Below are positions 55,732 to 64,000 of a stretch of DNA of 64,000 nucleotides, one piece after another. The position numbers and the translations under genes are program-made. Under the pieces are notes generated by a model. It did not search any database. It had not been told where the DNA came from and was given only the letters and a program-made list of their open reading frames with translations. This stretch comes from JBEKIK01 sp963838495. Lineage in GTDB: Bacteria; Planctomycetota; Planctomycetia; Pirellulales; Thermoguttaceae. Each line of letters opens with the position of its first letter. Positions within the stretch are counted from its first letter, which is position 1. The stretch lies in contig CAWIRC010000004.1 of assembly GCA_963838495.1 (NCBI GenBank), positions 248,001 through 312,000 on the forward strand, read 5' to 3'.

Positions 55732-58700
55732 ATGCAAGCCCGGGATTTGAAAAAATTTATCCTCTGCTTGTTGCTTATGTTGGCGCTGCCGGCGGGCCTG
55801 AGCGCCGCGGATAGGGATGAAATCCGCAATCTTGATAAACAGTACAATGACTTATTGGCATCCGGCCATTATAAAGAGGCGGAGCCGATCGCCAAGCAGA
55901 TGCTTGCTATCGCCGAACGCGATTTCGCGGACAAACCCCAGATTATTGCAGTTTTCCTGAACAATCTTGCTAACCTTTTTTGTTTTCAAGACCGATACGC
56001 GGAGGCGGAGCCGCTTTACAAAAAAGCGCTGGCGATCCAGGAAAAGGCCCTAGGCAAGGAGCATCCCGACGTGGCGGCGAACCTGAACATTCTCGCCGTC
56101 CTTTATTGGAACCAAGGCCGTTACGCAGAGGCGGAGCCGTTTTTCAAACGCTCTCTGGCGATTAGGGAAAAGGCATTGGGTCTCGAGCATGCCGACGTGG
56201 CGGCGAGCCTGAACTATCTCGCCCTCCTTTACGTTGACCAGGGACGTTACACAGAGGCCGAACCGCTTTATAAAAGGGCGCTGGCGATTAGGGAAAAGGC
56301 ATTGGGCCCCGAGCATCCGGATGTGGCGTCGAGCCTGAACAATCTCGCTACCCTTTATAAAATCAAAGGCCGTTACGCGGAGGCGGAGCCGCTACTGAAA
56401 CGCTCCCTGGCGATCAAGGAAAAACTCCTCGGCACCGAGCATCCAGACGTGGCGCGGAGTCTGAACAATCTCGCTCTCCTTTATGATGACCAAGGCCGTT
56501 ACGCGGAGGCGGAGCCGCTTTGCAAACGGGCCCTGGCAATATATGAAAAAACCCTCGTCCCGGACAATCCCGACGTGGCGCAGAGCCTGAACATTCTCGC
56601 CGTCCTTTATGAAATCCAAGGCCGATACGCGGAGGCGGAGCCACTTTACATACGGGCGCTGGCCATTAGGGAAAAGGCCGGTGGTTCTGAGCATCCTGAT
56701 GTAGCGCAGAGCCTGAACAATCTCGCCCTTCTTTATAAGGACCAAGGCCGATACGCGGAAGCGGAGCCGCTCCACAAACGTTCTCTAGCGATCGATGAGA
56801 AAACCTATGGTGTCAATCATCCGGATGTGGCGGCAGACTTGAACAATCTCGCTGAACTTTATCGCGTCCAAGGCCGATACGCGGAGGCGGAGCCGCTTTA
56901 CAAACGATCTCTGGCGACATGGGAAAAGGCCCGCGGCAAGGAGCATCCCCTCGTGGCCAATAGTCTGGACAATCTCGCCATCCTTTATGGGATCCAAGGC
57001 CGTTACGCAGAGGCGGAGCCGCTTTGCAAACGGGCCCTGGCGATTGAGGAAAAATCCCTAGGTTCAGAGCATCCTTCCGTGGCGGGTAGCCTGAACAATC
57101 TCGCCATCCTTTATAAGAACCAAAGCCGATACGCGGAGGCCGAGCCACTTTATAAACGAGCGCTGGCGATAACGGAGAAAGCACTTGGCGCTGGGCATCC
57201 CCGCGTGGCTGATAACCTGAACAATATCGCCCTCCTTTATGAAATCCAAGGCCGATACGCGGAGGCGGAGCCGCTTTACAAACGGGCCTTGGCCATTAGG
57301 GAAAAAACCCTTGGCGCCGAGCATCCCGACGTGGCACCGAGCCTGGACAGTCTTGCCCTTCTTTATTATGAACAAGGCCGTTATGCGGAGGCCGAGCCGC
57401 TGATTGTCCGAACAATTGAAATATTAGATCATACCAATGTGGATCCTGATATGCATTGTAAGGGATATTGGCTCAAGGCCGAATTGGCGTGGAAGACCCA
57501 ACATCAAGACCAGGCAGTAGCCGATCTGCGCCGTGCCATGCAATTTGCTGAAGACTTTCGCTCGAAAAGCTCCGGCGGCGAGGTGCAGCAGGCCCAGGCC
57601 TTCGGCCAGTATACTTCCGCATTTGAAACTATGGTTGATTGGCAAACGGAATTAGGTCACCCGGCCGAGGGTCTGGATGCCATGGAGCGGAGCCGGGCCC
57701 GATCCTTGATTGATCAGATGTCCTCCGCCCACGCCGATCTTTTGGCAGGCCTGGATGAAGGCGCGGCAAATGAACTCCGCCGGCGCGAACAGCAGGCCCA
57801 AGCCATGATTGCAACACTCCAGAAACAAGCGGAAAGCCTTGCCAAGCGCCGCGACCTGTCCGATGCCCAGCGGGCCGCGGAAACTCAAAAACTGGAAGCT
57901 GAGCTCCATACCGCCCGGCAGACCTATGCCGACGTCTACGCCGATATCCGCAACGCCAGCCCGGCCTATCGGCTGGCGTTGGGGAGCGATCGCAAGCCCA
58001 TATCGCTGGAGGAGCTAAAGAAAAAAGCAGCCGAACAAAAGGCCCTCGTATTGGAATATCTGCTGGGCGAAGAAGGCGGTTACCTGCTGATTATCCCAGG
58101 CGCAGGGGAACCACATCTTATAAAACTGGATATAAATAAAGAACAAGCCGACAAGCTGGGCATTAAAGAAGGACCGCTTACCAACAATCTTCTCAACGTT
58201 ATCCTGCAAAACGAGAAGAAGACCGGCATTCTACAAATCCTCAAAGACCCGGAATCCAAGAATTACAAGCAAGCGATAGACTCTTTAGGAGTGCTTTGGG
58301 AATTACTGATCCCCGAGGCCGAACGCCAGGCGCTTGAAGCGGGTAAATTCCTGCGTCTGATTGTGATCCCCGACGGCTCATTGGCCCAACTGCCGTTCGA
58401 GACGCTAGTGGTTAAGCAGGGCGAAAAACCGGAATTCCTCTTGGACGCGGGTCCGCCGATCATTTACGCCCCCTCGGCCACGATTTTTATGAATCTTGCG
58501 AAGCTTGAAACAAAAACCCCTTCCTCAGGCAAGGGACAGGTCCTTTCAGTTGGCGATTGCCACTACGATGGCCGCTCGGCCGCGCTTTCACGTTATGGGA
58601 GTGTCGGCGGCACCCTGTCTCCGCTTTACTACTCGGGCCAGGAGATCCAATGGGTGTCGAACGTCTTCGGCAAGGCTGGCACCAAAGTCGACTTGTTGAA

Positions 58701-59217
58701 GGCGGACCAGGCGACTAAGGCTAATGTCCGCCGTGACGCCCCGCAACGACAGATCTTGCATTTCGCCTGTCACGGGCTGGTGGATCAAGCCTACGGGAAC
58801 CTGTTCGGGGCTTTGGCCTTCACGCCCGGTGCGAATCCGGACAACCCTTCGGACGATGGTTTCCTCACACTGCCGGAGATCTACGAACTGAATCTCAAGG
58901 GCTGTGAATTGGCGATTTTAAGCGCCTGCGAGACGAACTTAGGACCGCAGCAAAAGGGCGAAGGAGTTTGGGCATTATCGCGCGGTTTTCTGGTGGCCGG
59001 TTCACGCCGGGTTGTGGCCAGCAACTGGCTGGTGGACGACGAGGCGGCGGCGACGCTGGTGAGTTACTATTGCAGCGGCCTGGCGCAGTCGGAAAAGGCG
59101 GGCAACACACCGGACTACGCCCAGGCCCTACAGACCGCCAAACGCCTTGTCCGCCAAAATAAGAAATGGGAGCATCCTTACTACTGGGCAATGTTCGAAC
59201 TCGTGGGACCAAATTGA
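55732..59217 (+). CDS. Secreted TPR-CHAT protease B' (12 TPRs)
   Basis: 1161 residues with intact frame, start ATG 55732 with GGAG nine bases upstream. Signal peptide 'LCLLLMLALPAGLSAADR'. Twelve 42-residue TPRs ('GRYAEAEPLYKRALAIREK'-type), a helical bridge 'MVDWQTELGHPAEGLDAMERSRARSLIDQM', coiled-coil, CHAT with catalytic His-1014 ('HFACHGLVDQAYGN') and Cys-1066 ('LSACETNLGPQ'). Paralogue of gene B: leader, bridge and CHAT closely match, TPR number differs (12 against 10). It is the best full-length reference for repairing gene B. The TPRs probably bind a partner that frees the CHAT protease, as in other TPR-CHAT proteins; that is inference. Confidence 0.92.
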   Translation: MQARDLKKFILCLLLMLALPAGLSAADRDEIRNLDKQYNDLLASGHYKEAEPIAKQMLAIAERDFADKPQIIAVFLNNLANLFCFQDRYAEAEPLYKKALAIQEKALGKEHPDVAANLNILAVLYWNQGRYAEAEPFFKRSLAIREKALGLEHADVAASLNYLALLYVDQGRYTEAEPLYKRALAIREKALGPEHPDVASSLNNLATLYKIKGRYAEAEPLLKRSLAIKEKLLGTEHPDVARSLNNLALLYDDQGRYAEAEPLCKRALAIYEKTLVPDNPDVAQSLNILAVLYEIQGRYAEAEPLYIRALAIREKAGGSEHPDVAQSLNNLALLYKDQGRYAEAEPLHKRSLAIDEKTYGVNHPDVAADLNNLAELYRVQGRYAEAEPLYKRSLATWEKARGKEHPLVANSLDNLAILYGIQGRYAEAEPLCKRALAIEEKSLGSEHPSVAGSLNNLAILYKNQSRYAEAEPLYKRALAITEKALGAGHPRVADNLNNIALLYEIQGRYAEAEPLYKRALAIREKTLGAEHPDVAPSLDSLALLYYEQGRYAEAEPLIVRTIEILDHTNVDPDMHCKGYWLKAELAWKTQHQDQAVADLRRAMQFAEDFRSKSSGGEVQQAQAFGQYTSAFETMVDWQTELGHPAEGLDAMERSRARSLIDQMSSAHADLLAGLDEGAANELRRREQQAQAMIATLQKQAESLAKRRDLSDAQRAAETQKLEAELHTARQTYADVYADIRNASPAYRLALGSDRKPISLEELKKKAAEQKALVLEYLLGEEGGYLLIIPGAGEPHLIKLDINKEQADKLGIKEGPLTNNLLNVILQNEKKTGILQILKDPESKNYKQAIDSLGVLWELLIPEAERQALEAGKFLRLIVIPDGSLAQLPFETLVVKQGEKPEFLLDAGPPIIYAPSATIFMNLAKLETKTPSSGKGQVLSVGDCHYDGRSAALSRYGSVGGTLSPLYYSGQEIQWVSNVFGKAGTKVDLLKADQATKANVRRDAPQRQILHFACHGLVDQAYGNLFGALAFTPGANPDNPSDDGFLTLPEIYELNLKGCELAILSACETNLGPQQKGEGVWALSRGFLVAGSRRVVASNWLVDDEAAATLVSYYCSGLAQSEKAGNTPDYAQALQTAKRLVRQNKKWEHPYYWAMFELVGPN

Positions 59218-59316
59218 CGAGGGGACAAGGCTCCGGCGGGCGTTGTCCGTCGTTGATTGGGATGAGTTCGGCGGCATCCGTTATCGCCGAATAAAACAAA
59301 TTAAGGAGCAATCGCC

Positions 59317-62302
59317 ATGCGTTCGATTCCCGAACATCATGTACTTGGCATAGCGGCGGCGCTTTCTTTTTATGTTTTCCGTGGGGCACGTCCAGGCCGA
59401 CGAGCGACAGGAGTTCGACCGCTTGACGACCGAGTCGAATCGCCAATTAGGCGCCGGTCAGTATCGCGAGATGGAGAAAACTGCGTCCCAAATGCAGCGG
59501 TTGGCGGAGGGCCCGCTGAGCAGCAATCCCGCATTTCTGGCCCTGGCTCTAAATCAAAAAGCTCTTGCCATAATGGGCCAGGGCCGATACGCGGAAGCGG
59601 AACCGATCTTAAAGCAGGCGCTGGCCATCTGGGAAAAGACCTCAGGGCCGGATCACCCGGAGACGGCAACGGCCCTCAATAACTTGGCGTCGTTGTACGA
59701 TAATCAGGGCCGCTACGCGGAGGCGGAGCCGCTTCTCAAACGGGCAGTGACCATCCGAGAAAAGGCCCTTAAGCCGGATCACCCGGATACGGCAACAAAC
59801 CTCAACAACCTGGCTCTATTGTACGACAATCAGGGACGTTATGCCGAGGCCGAGCCACTTTACAAGCGGGCGTTGGCTATCTGTGAAAAGGCCCTTGGTC
59901 CGGATCACCCGCACACGGCAACAAGTCTAAACAATCTGGCGCTGTTGTACTCCAACCAGGGCCGTTACGCAGAAGCGGAGCCGCTACTGAAGCGGGCGCT
60001 GGCCATAAGGGAAAAGGCCCTTGGGCCGGATCACCCGGATACGGCAACAAGCCTCCACAACCTGGCGGCGTTGTACAACAACCAGGGCCGCTACGCGGAG
60101 GCCGAATCACTCTACAAGCGTGCCCTAGCCGTCTGGGAAAAGGCCCTTGGGCCGGATCACCCGTATACGGCAATAATCCTCAACAACCTGGCGAATCTCT
60201 ATTGTGCCCAAAGCCGCTACGCGGAGGCCGAGCCTCTTTACAAGCGTGCCCTGACCATCTGGGAGAAGGCCCTCGGTCCGGAACACCCGGATACGGCAAA
60301 GAGCCTGAACAACCTGGCGGTGTTGTACGACAATCAGGGCCGCTACGCAGAGGCGGAGCCGCTTTATAAGCGGGCACTGGCCATCCGGGAAAAGGCCCTC
60401 GGGCCAGATCACCCACATACGGCCATGAGCCTAATGAACTTGGCCTCTTTTTGCCAGAAACAAGGCCATTCTGCGGACGCGGAGCCGCTGGTAGATCGGG
60501 CCCTGGTTATTCTCGAACGTACTCATGCGGCCCCAGATTGGCAGTTGTGGTGCTACCGGCTGCGGGCGGAACTCGGCTGGCAGGCCAAGCGACGCAGCGA
60601 GGCCATCGCTGATCTGCAACGGGCCATGGATCTGGCCGAGCAATTGCGCGGCCAAAGTTCCGGCGCCGCCCATGAACGGGCCGAATTCTTCGGCACCTTC
60701 GCCGGCGTATTCGAGCAGATGGTGGCCTGGCAGAACGAACTGGGTGACACGTCCGCGGTTCTTTCGGCCATTGAGCGGGCACGGGCCCGCAGCCTGCTGG
60801 ACGACCTGAACCTATCCGGGGCCGATCTGGACGCCGGGCGTTCGGCTGTGGAACGTGAGGGCAATAAGCAGCGCGAAGCGGAGTTGAAGGGCCAGGCGGC
60901 CGGCCTGGAGCGGCAATTGACCGCCGCCAAAGACAACGAGGAGAAGTCGCGGCTGGAAGCAGAATTAGCAAAGGCGCGCGAGGCACTGTACGATCATTAT
61001 CGCGATCAGCGAACGAGCAGTCCCGTGTATCGAAACCTGTTGGCCGTGGGCAGCGGTCCAGTCCGCCTCAGCCGGGTGCAGGGGGTGTTGGCCGGGCGAG
61101 ATGCTCTGATGTTGGTGTATTTGCTTGGCGGGAAAAACGGATATGTGTTGGTTCTCAGCGGCGATGCGGCCCGCATAGCCATGCTGAGCGTTGACGCCGC
61201 GGCCGCGAAAACCTTGGGCGTTGACGCCGGGCCGCTAACGGCCGCGCGGATGCGGGCGGTTGTTACCAAAAAGGACGGCGGCGGAGTGCTCCAGCAATTG
61301 GCCGATCCGAAGCGGGCTACGGAAACAACAGTAAAAATGGCCGCGCTCTGGCAACTGTTGGTGCCCGAAGCGGAGCAGAGTCAATTGATCGAAAAAAAGT
61401 ATAAGCGGCTGTTTGTCGTGCCTGACGGGGCCTTGTCGCTTTTGCCGTTCGAGGGCCTGGTGGTCGAGCAGGGCGAGTTGCCGAAGTATCTGCTGGACGT
61501 TGCCCCGCCGATGGCCTACGGGCCGTCGGCCACGGTGCTCTATAACCTTGTCGAGCGGCAGGTTTCCACCAGCGGCACAAAGCCAATCGAGCCGGTGCTT
61601 ACGGTGGGCAATGCCCAATATGGCCCGGTCGCAGAAGGATCGAGTGATCCGCTGGCGCAATTGGCCGCTCGGTCGCGTTACACGGCCTTGGGCGGGAAGC
61701 TCAGCCCGCTGCCCTATACATCCTGGGAAATCCAGTGGGTGGCGAAGAACTTTGCCAATGGGGGATTGAAGACCGTGACGCTTTCCGGCCCGCAGGCGAC
61801 TAAGGCCAATTTGCGGGCCAACGTGGCCGGCCGGCGGATCGTGCACCTGGCCTGCCATGGGTTGGCCGACCAGTCCTACGGCAATTTTTTCGGGGCCTTG
61901 GCGTTGACGCCGGGCGGAAAGGCCAATGACGCCGCCGACGACGGATTTTTGACCTTGCCGGAAATCTACGAATTGAACTTGAAGGATTGCGAGCTGGCGA
62001 TCCTTAGCGCCTGCGAGACGAACTACGGGCCGGAGCAGCGGGGAGAAGGCGTTTGGGCCTTGTCGCGGGGATTCCTCGTGGCCGGTTCACGCCGCGTGGT
62101 GGCCAGCAACTGGCTGGTGGACGACGAGGCGGCGGCCAGCCTGGTGGGCTATTTTTGCAGCATCCTTGCCAACGCGGAAAAGGCCGGCAACCAGCCGGAC
62201 TATGCCCAGGCCCTGCACGAGGCCAAGCTCTGGGTCCGCCAACAGAAGAAATGGGAAAGCCCCTATTATTGGGGCACGTTTGAACTCGTTGGACCAAATT
62301 GA
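59317..62302 (+). CDS. Secreted TPR-CHAT protease A' (8 TPRs), frameshift in signal peptide
   Basis: Start ATG 59317 with AAGGAG upstream; the first 45 bases are identical to gene A ('MRSIPEHHVLGIAAAL'). One extra T near 59363 (GCTTTCTTTTTATG versus GCTTCTTTTTATG in gene A) breaks the signal peptide; removing it reads 'LLFMFSVGHVQADERQ' and joins the long frame from ATG 59372. Eight TPRs of 42 residues, coiled-coil, and an intact CHAT: 'RRIVHLACHGLADQSYGN' (His) and 'LAILSACETNYGPEQRGEG' (Cys at 62012-62014). The CHAT-coding DNA is nearly identical to gene A over long stretches, indicating recent duplication or gene conversion. Confidence 0.9.
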
Positions 62303-62389
62303 AAGACCATCATGGCCGGCGACCACGACCGGATGATCCGATGCCTTAAAACTTCGAGCGGAGGCAACCATTATAAAACAGGTGGACCC

Positions 62390-64000
62390 ATGAGCGCGTT
62401 ATGGAAATTTGGGGCGTGCGTTTCGGGCGTGATCTTCGGTGCGGTGATGGCGACCTGCGCCCGCGCCGAGGATAATCCCTTGGTTCCGGAGGACACGTGC
62501 ATCGTAGAGTTCCAGCTCCCGGCAGGCGCGACGGTAAGCGTCGATGGACGCAACCAAGGAAAGGAGCGGCGTCTGGAGTTCCCGAATTTGAAGCAGGGTA
62601 CCCTATACGCCAGGCAAGTCACGGTCGCCTTCCAAGACGGAACTCGCCAGGAGCGGGAATTGCTGCTTCGCGGCGGCCAACGGGTGCGCCTGGCCTTGCA
62701 GGATCCCGGGAGGAGCAGGCCGGGGCTCGTCTTACAAACCGGACATGCCGGCGTCATAAACTTCGTAGGGATGAGTCCGGATGGGCGGTATGTGCTGACG
62801 GTGTCGGGGGACGAAGCGATCTTGTGGGATGCTGCGACCGGTCAGCAGATCAACAGCGTGCGTATGAGGCATGGCCTGCTGGCGGTCAGTCGGGACTGCC
62901 AGCATGTACTCAGCAGACAAGCGGACAACACGGCCGTCTTGTCAGATTTGGCAACCTCCCGGAAGCTCCACGAGTTCCAAGGGCACGCCGCCGAGATTCT
63001 CGCGGCTTCCTTCAGCCGAGACGGGCATCGCGTGCTCACGGGGTCCGTGGACAAAACGGCGATCTTGTGGGATGCTGCGACCGGCCAGAAACTCCGCACC
63101 CTGGAAGGGCACACCCACCAAATCACGTCCGTCTCATTTAGCCTGAACGGGCAGAACGCGCTGACGGCATCCCAGGATGCCGTAATCCTGTGGGACGCGG
63201 CAACCGGCCGGAAACTCCGCACCTTCCAAGGACACAAAGATGAGATCGAATTCGCGCGATTGAGCCCGGACGACCGGCACGTGGTCACGGTCAGTTCCGA
63301 GGACCAGACGGTGATCTTGTGGGATGTGGCGACCGGGCGGAAACTATGGGATGTGACGACCGGGAGGTCATCGTGGTTGACTAAGGACGTGATTGGCGGG
63401 GATGGATTCGTCACTTTTAGCCCGGATGGGCAACAAATATTGATCTGCAGTTACCAAATATGGAACGAGACAACAAAGAAAGATGATCCGGGTTTCGTCA
63501 TCCTCTACGACGTAGCAAGCGGCCAAAGGCTGCGGACCTTTGAAGGGGTGGATAGCAGTGCATCTTGTGTCGCCTTCAGCCCGGATGGCCGACAATTTCT
63601 GATCGGTGTTGGCGCAAGATGGAACGAGACAACAAAGAAAGCCGATGCGCCTTTCGCCGTCCTCTGGGACGTAGAGAGCGGCCGAAAACTGCGGACCTTT
63701 GAAATGATTGACTGGGACGCACCTACCGTCGCGTTCAGTCCGGATGGCCGGCAAGTGCTCACCGGCGGGCATAGCTATAAAACAGCAATCTCGTGGGATG
63801 TCGCCACGGGCCGGAAACTCCGCTTATTCCAGAGCCACATTGTGTTTACCAATTCATTGTCCTTCAGCCCAAATGGCCGGCAGGTGGTAGTCAACTCCGC
63901 GCAAAGGTCTGCCTTGTGGGATCTCGGGACCGGGCAGTTATTCCCCTTAGTTGGCAATAGTGATGGTCTCCACAGATGGGAGCTCAAGGAATCTGAGGGC
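62390..64000 (+). CDS. Secreted TIGR03000-WD40 protein, 3' end outside window
   Basis: Open for 537 codons to the window edge, from ATG 62390. A signal peptide ending near residue 27 ('FGAVMATCARAED') is followed by a domain at about 38-105 ('CIVEFQLPAGATVSVDGRNQG', 'LEFPNLKQGTLYARQVTVAFQDG', 'RELLLRGGQRVRLAL') that fits the planctomycete TIGR03000 domain. Then at least nine WD40-type blades ending in 'ILWDAATGRKLRT'-like strands. Two blades carry an inserted 'WNETTKK(D/A)D' stretch, a duplicated oddity. Co-directional with the CHAT genes and 87 bp after gene A'. It resembles the extracytoplasmic propeller of the kinase at 41962 in repeat type. Confidence 0.85.
   Translation, partial: MSALWKFGACVSGVIFGAVMATCARAEDNPLVPEDTCIVEFQLPAGATVSVDGRNQGKERRLEFPNLKQGTLYARQVTVAFQDGTRQERELLLRGGQRVRLALQDPGRSRPGLVLQTGHAGVINFVGMSPDGRYVLTVSGDEAILWDAATGQQINSVRMRHGLLAVSRDCQHVLSRQADNTAVLSDLATSRKLHEFQGHAAEILAASFSRDGHRVLTGSVDKTAILWDAATGQKLRTLEGHTHQITSVSFSLNGQNALTASQDAVILWDAATGRKLRTFQGHKDEIEFARLSPDDRHVVTVSSEDQTVILWDVATGRKLWDVTTGRSSWLTKDVIGGDGFVTFSPDGQQILICSYQIWNETTKKDDPGFVILYDVASGQRLRTFEGVDSSASCVAFSPDGRQFLIGVGARWNETTKKADAPFAVLWDVESGRKLRTFEMIDWDAPTVAFSPDGRQVLTGGHSYKTAISWDVATGRKLRLFQSHIVFTNSLSFSPNGRQVVVNSAQRSALWDLGTGQLFPLVGNSDGLHRWELKESEG

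Overview
The window looks like part of a planctomycete chromosome (Planctomycetota, probably a Pirellulales-like lineage). The support is a set of families that are common or confined there: DUF1559 proteins with the H-x9-DG motif, a DUF1580 protein, a TIGR03000-type domain, a PEP-CTERM protein, a Ser/Thr kinase fused to WD40 repeats behind an ECF sigma factor, and short membrane proteins with the planctomycete-style 'FTLRSLM' N-terminus. Assignment to a genus is not possible from what is visible.

Layout. 1-2 kb: a leftward set of small membrane proteins of YqjD/YqjE type, followed by an AT-rich membrane gene that leaves the window. 2-5.6 kb: a giant secreted protein of about 31 34-residue TPRs. 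5.8-6.9 kb: a membrane protein and a Xre-type regulator with a perfect palindrome at its start. 6.9-12.3 kb: a mannoside-type carbohydrate module (two GH130 enzymes and a GT4 glycosyltransferase with a helical C-terminal domain). 12.3-14.3 kb: a PEP-CTERM/SUMF1-like protein between two remnants of Hint-domain genes, and tRNA-Gln. 14.6-25.6 kb: an FHA-GAF-SpoIIE phosphatase, a DNA pol B-type exonuclease, a methyltransferase, GAPDH, two DUF1559 paralogues around an amino-acid permease, and a DUF1573 protein. 26.3-30.1 kb: the core block ffh-rpsP-trmD-rplS-yraN. 30.2-35.2 kb: macrodomain protein, M32 carboxypeptidase, BshB1-like deacetylase, TrmL-like methyltransferase. 35.5-39.4 kb: a small integrated element next to tRNA-Met (integrase, unknown gene, DUF1580, truncated primase).

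39.7-64 kb is the standout region. All genes point right: ECF sigma factor, kinase-WD40 (14 blades), a DUF4384-caspase, a DUF4384 pseudo-caspase lacking both catalytic residues, four secreted TPR-CHAT proteases in an A-B-[EF-hand caspase]-B'-A' order, and a TIGR03000-WD40 protein running off the edge. Most products carry signal peptides, so this reads as an extracytoplasmic caspase/separase-type protease network with its own sigma/kinase control. The function is inference.

Sequence quality. About sixteen genes or gene segments are interrupted by single-nucleotide indels, including the normally essential ribosomal gene rpsP. The simplest reading is uncorrected consensus errors, so most 'broken' genes here are probably intact in the organism. 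I annotate them as genes and give the break points. Intergenic space is rich in short dispersed palindromic repeats, one of which supplies the stop codon of a DUF1559 gene.
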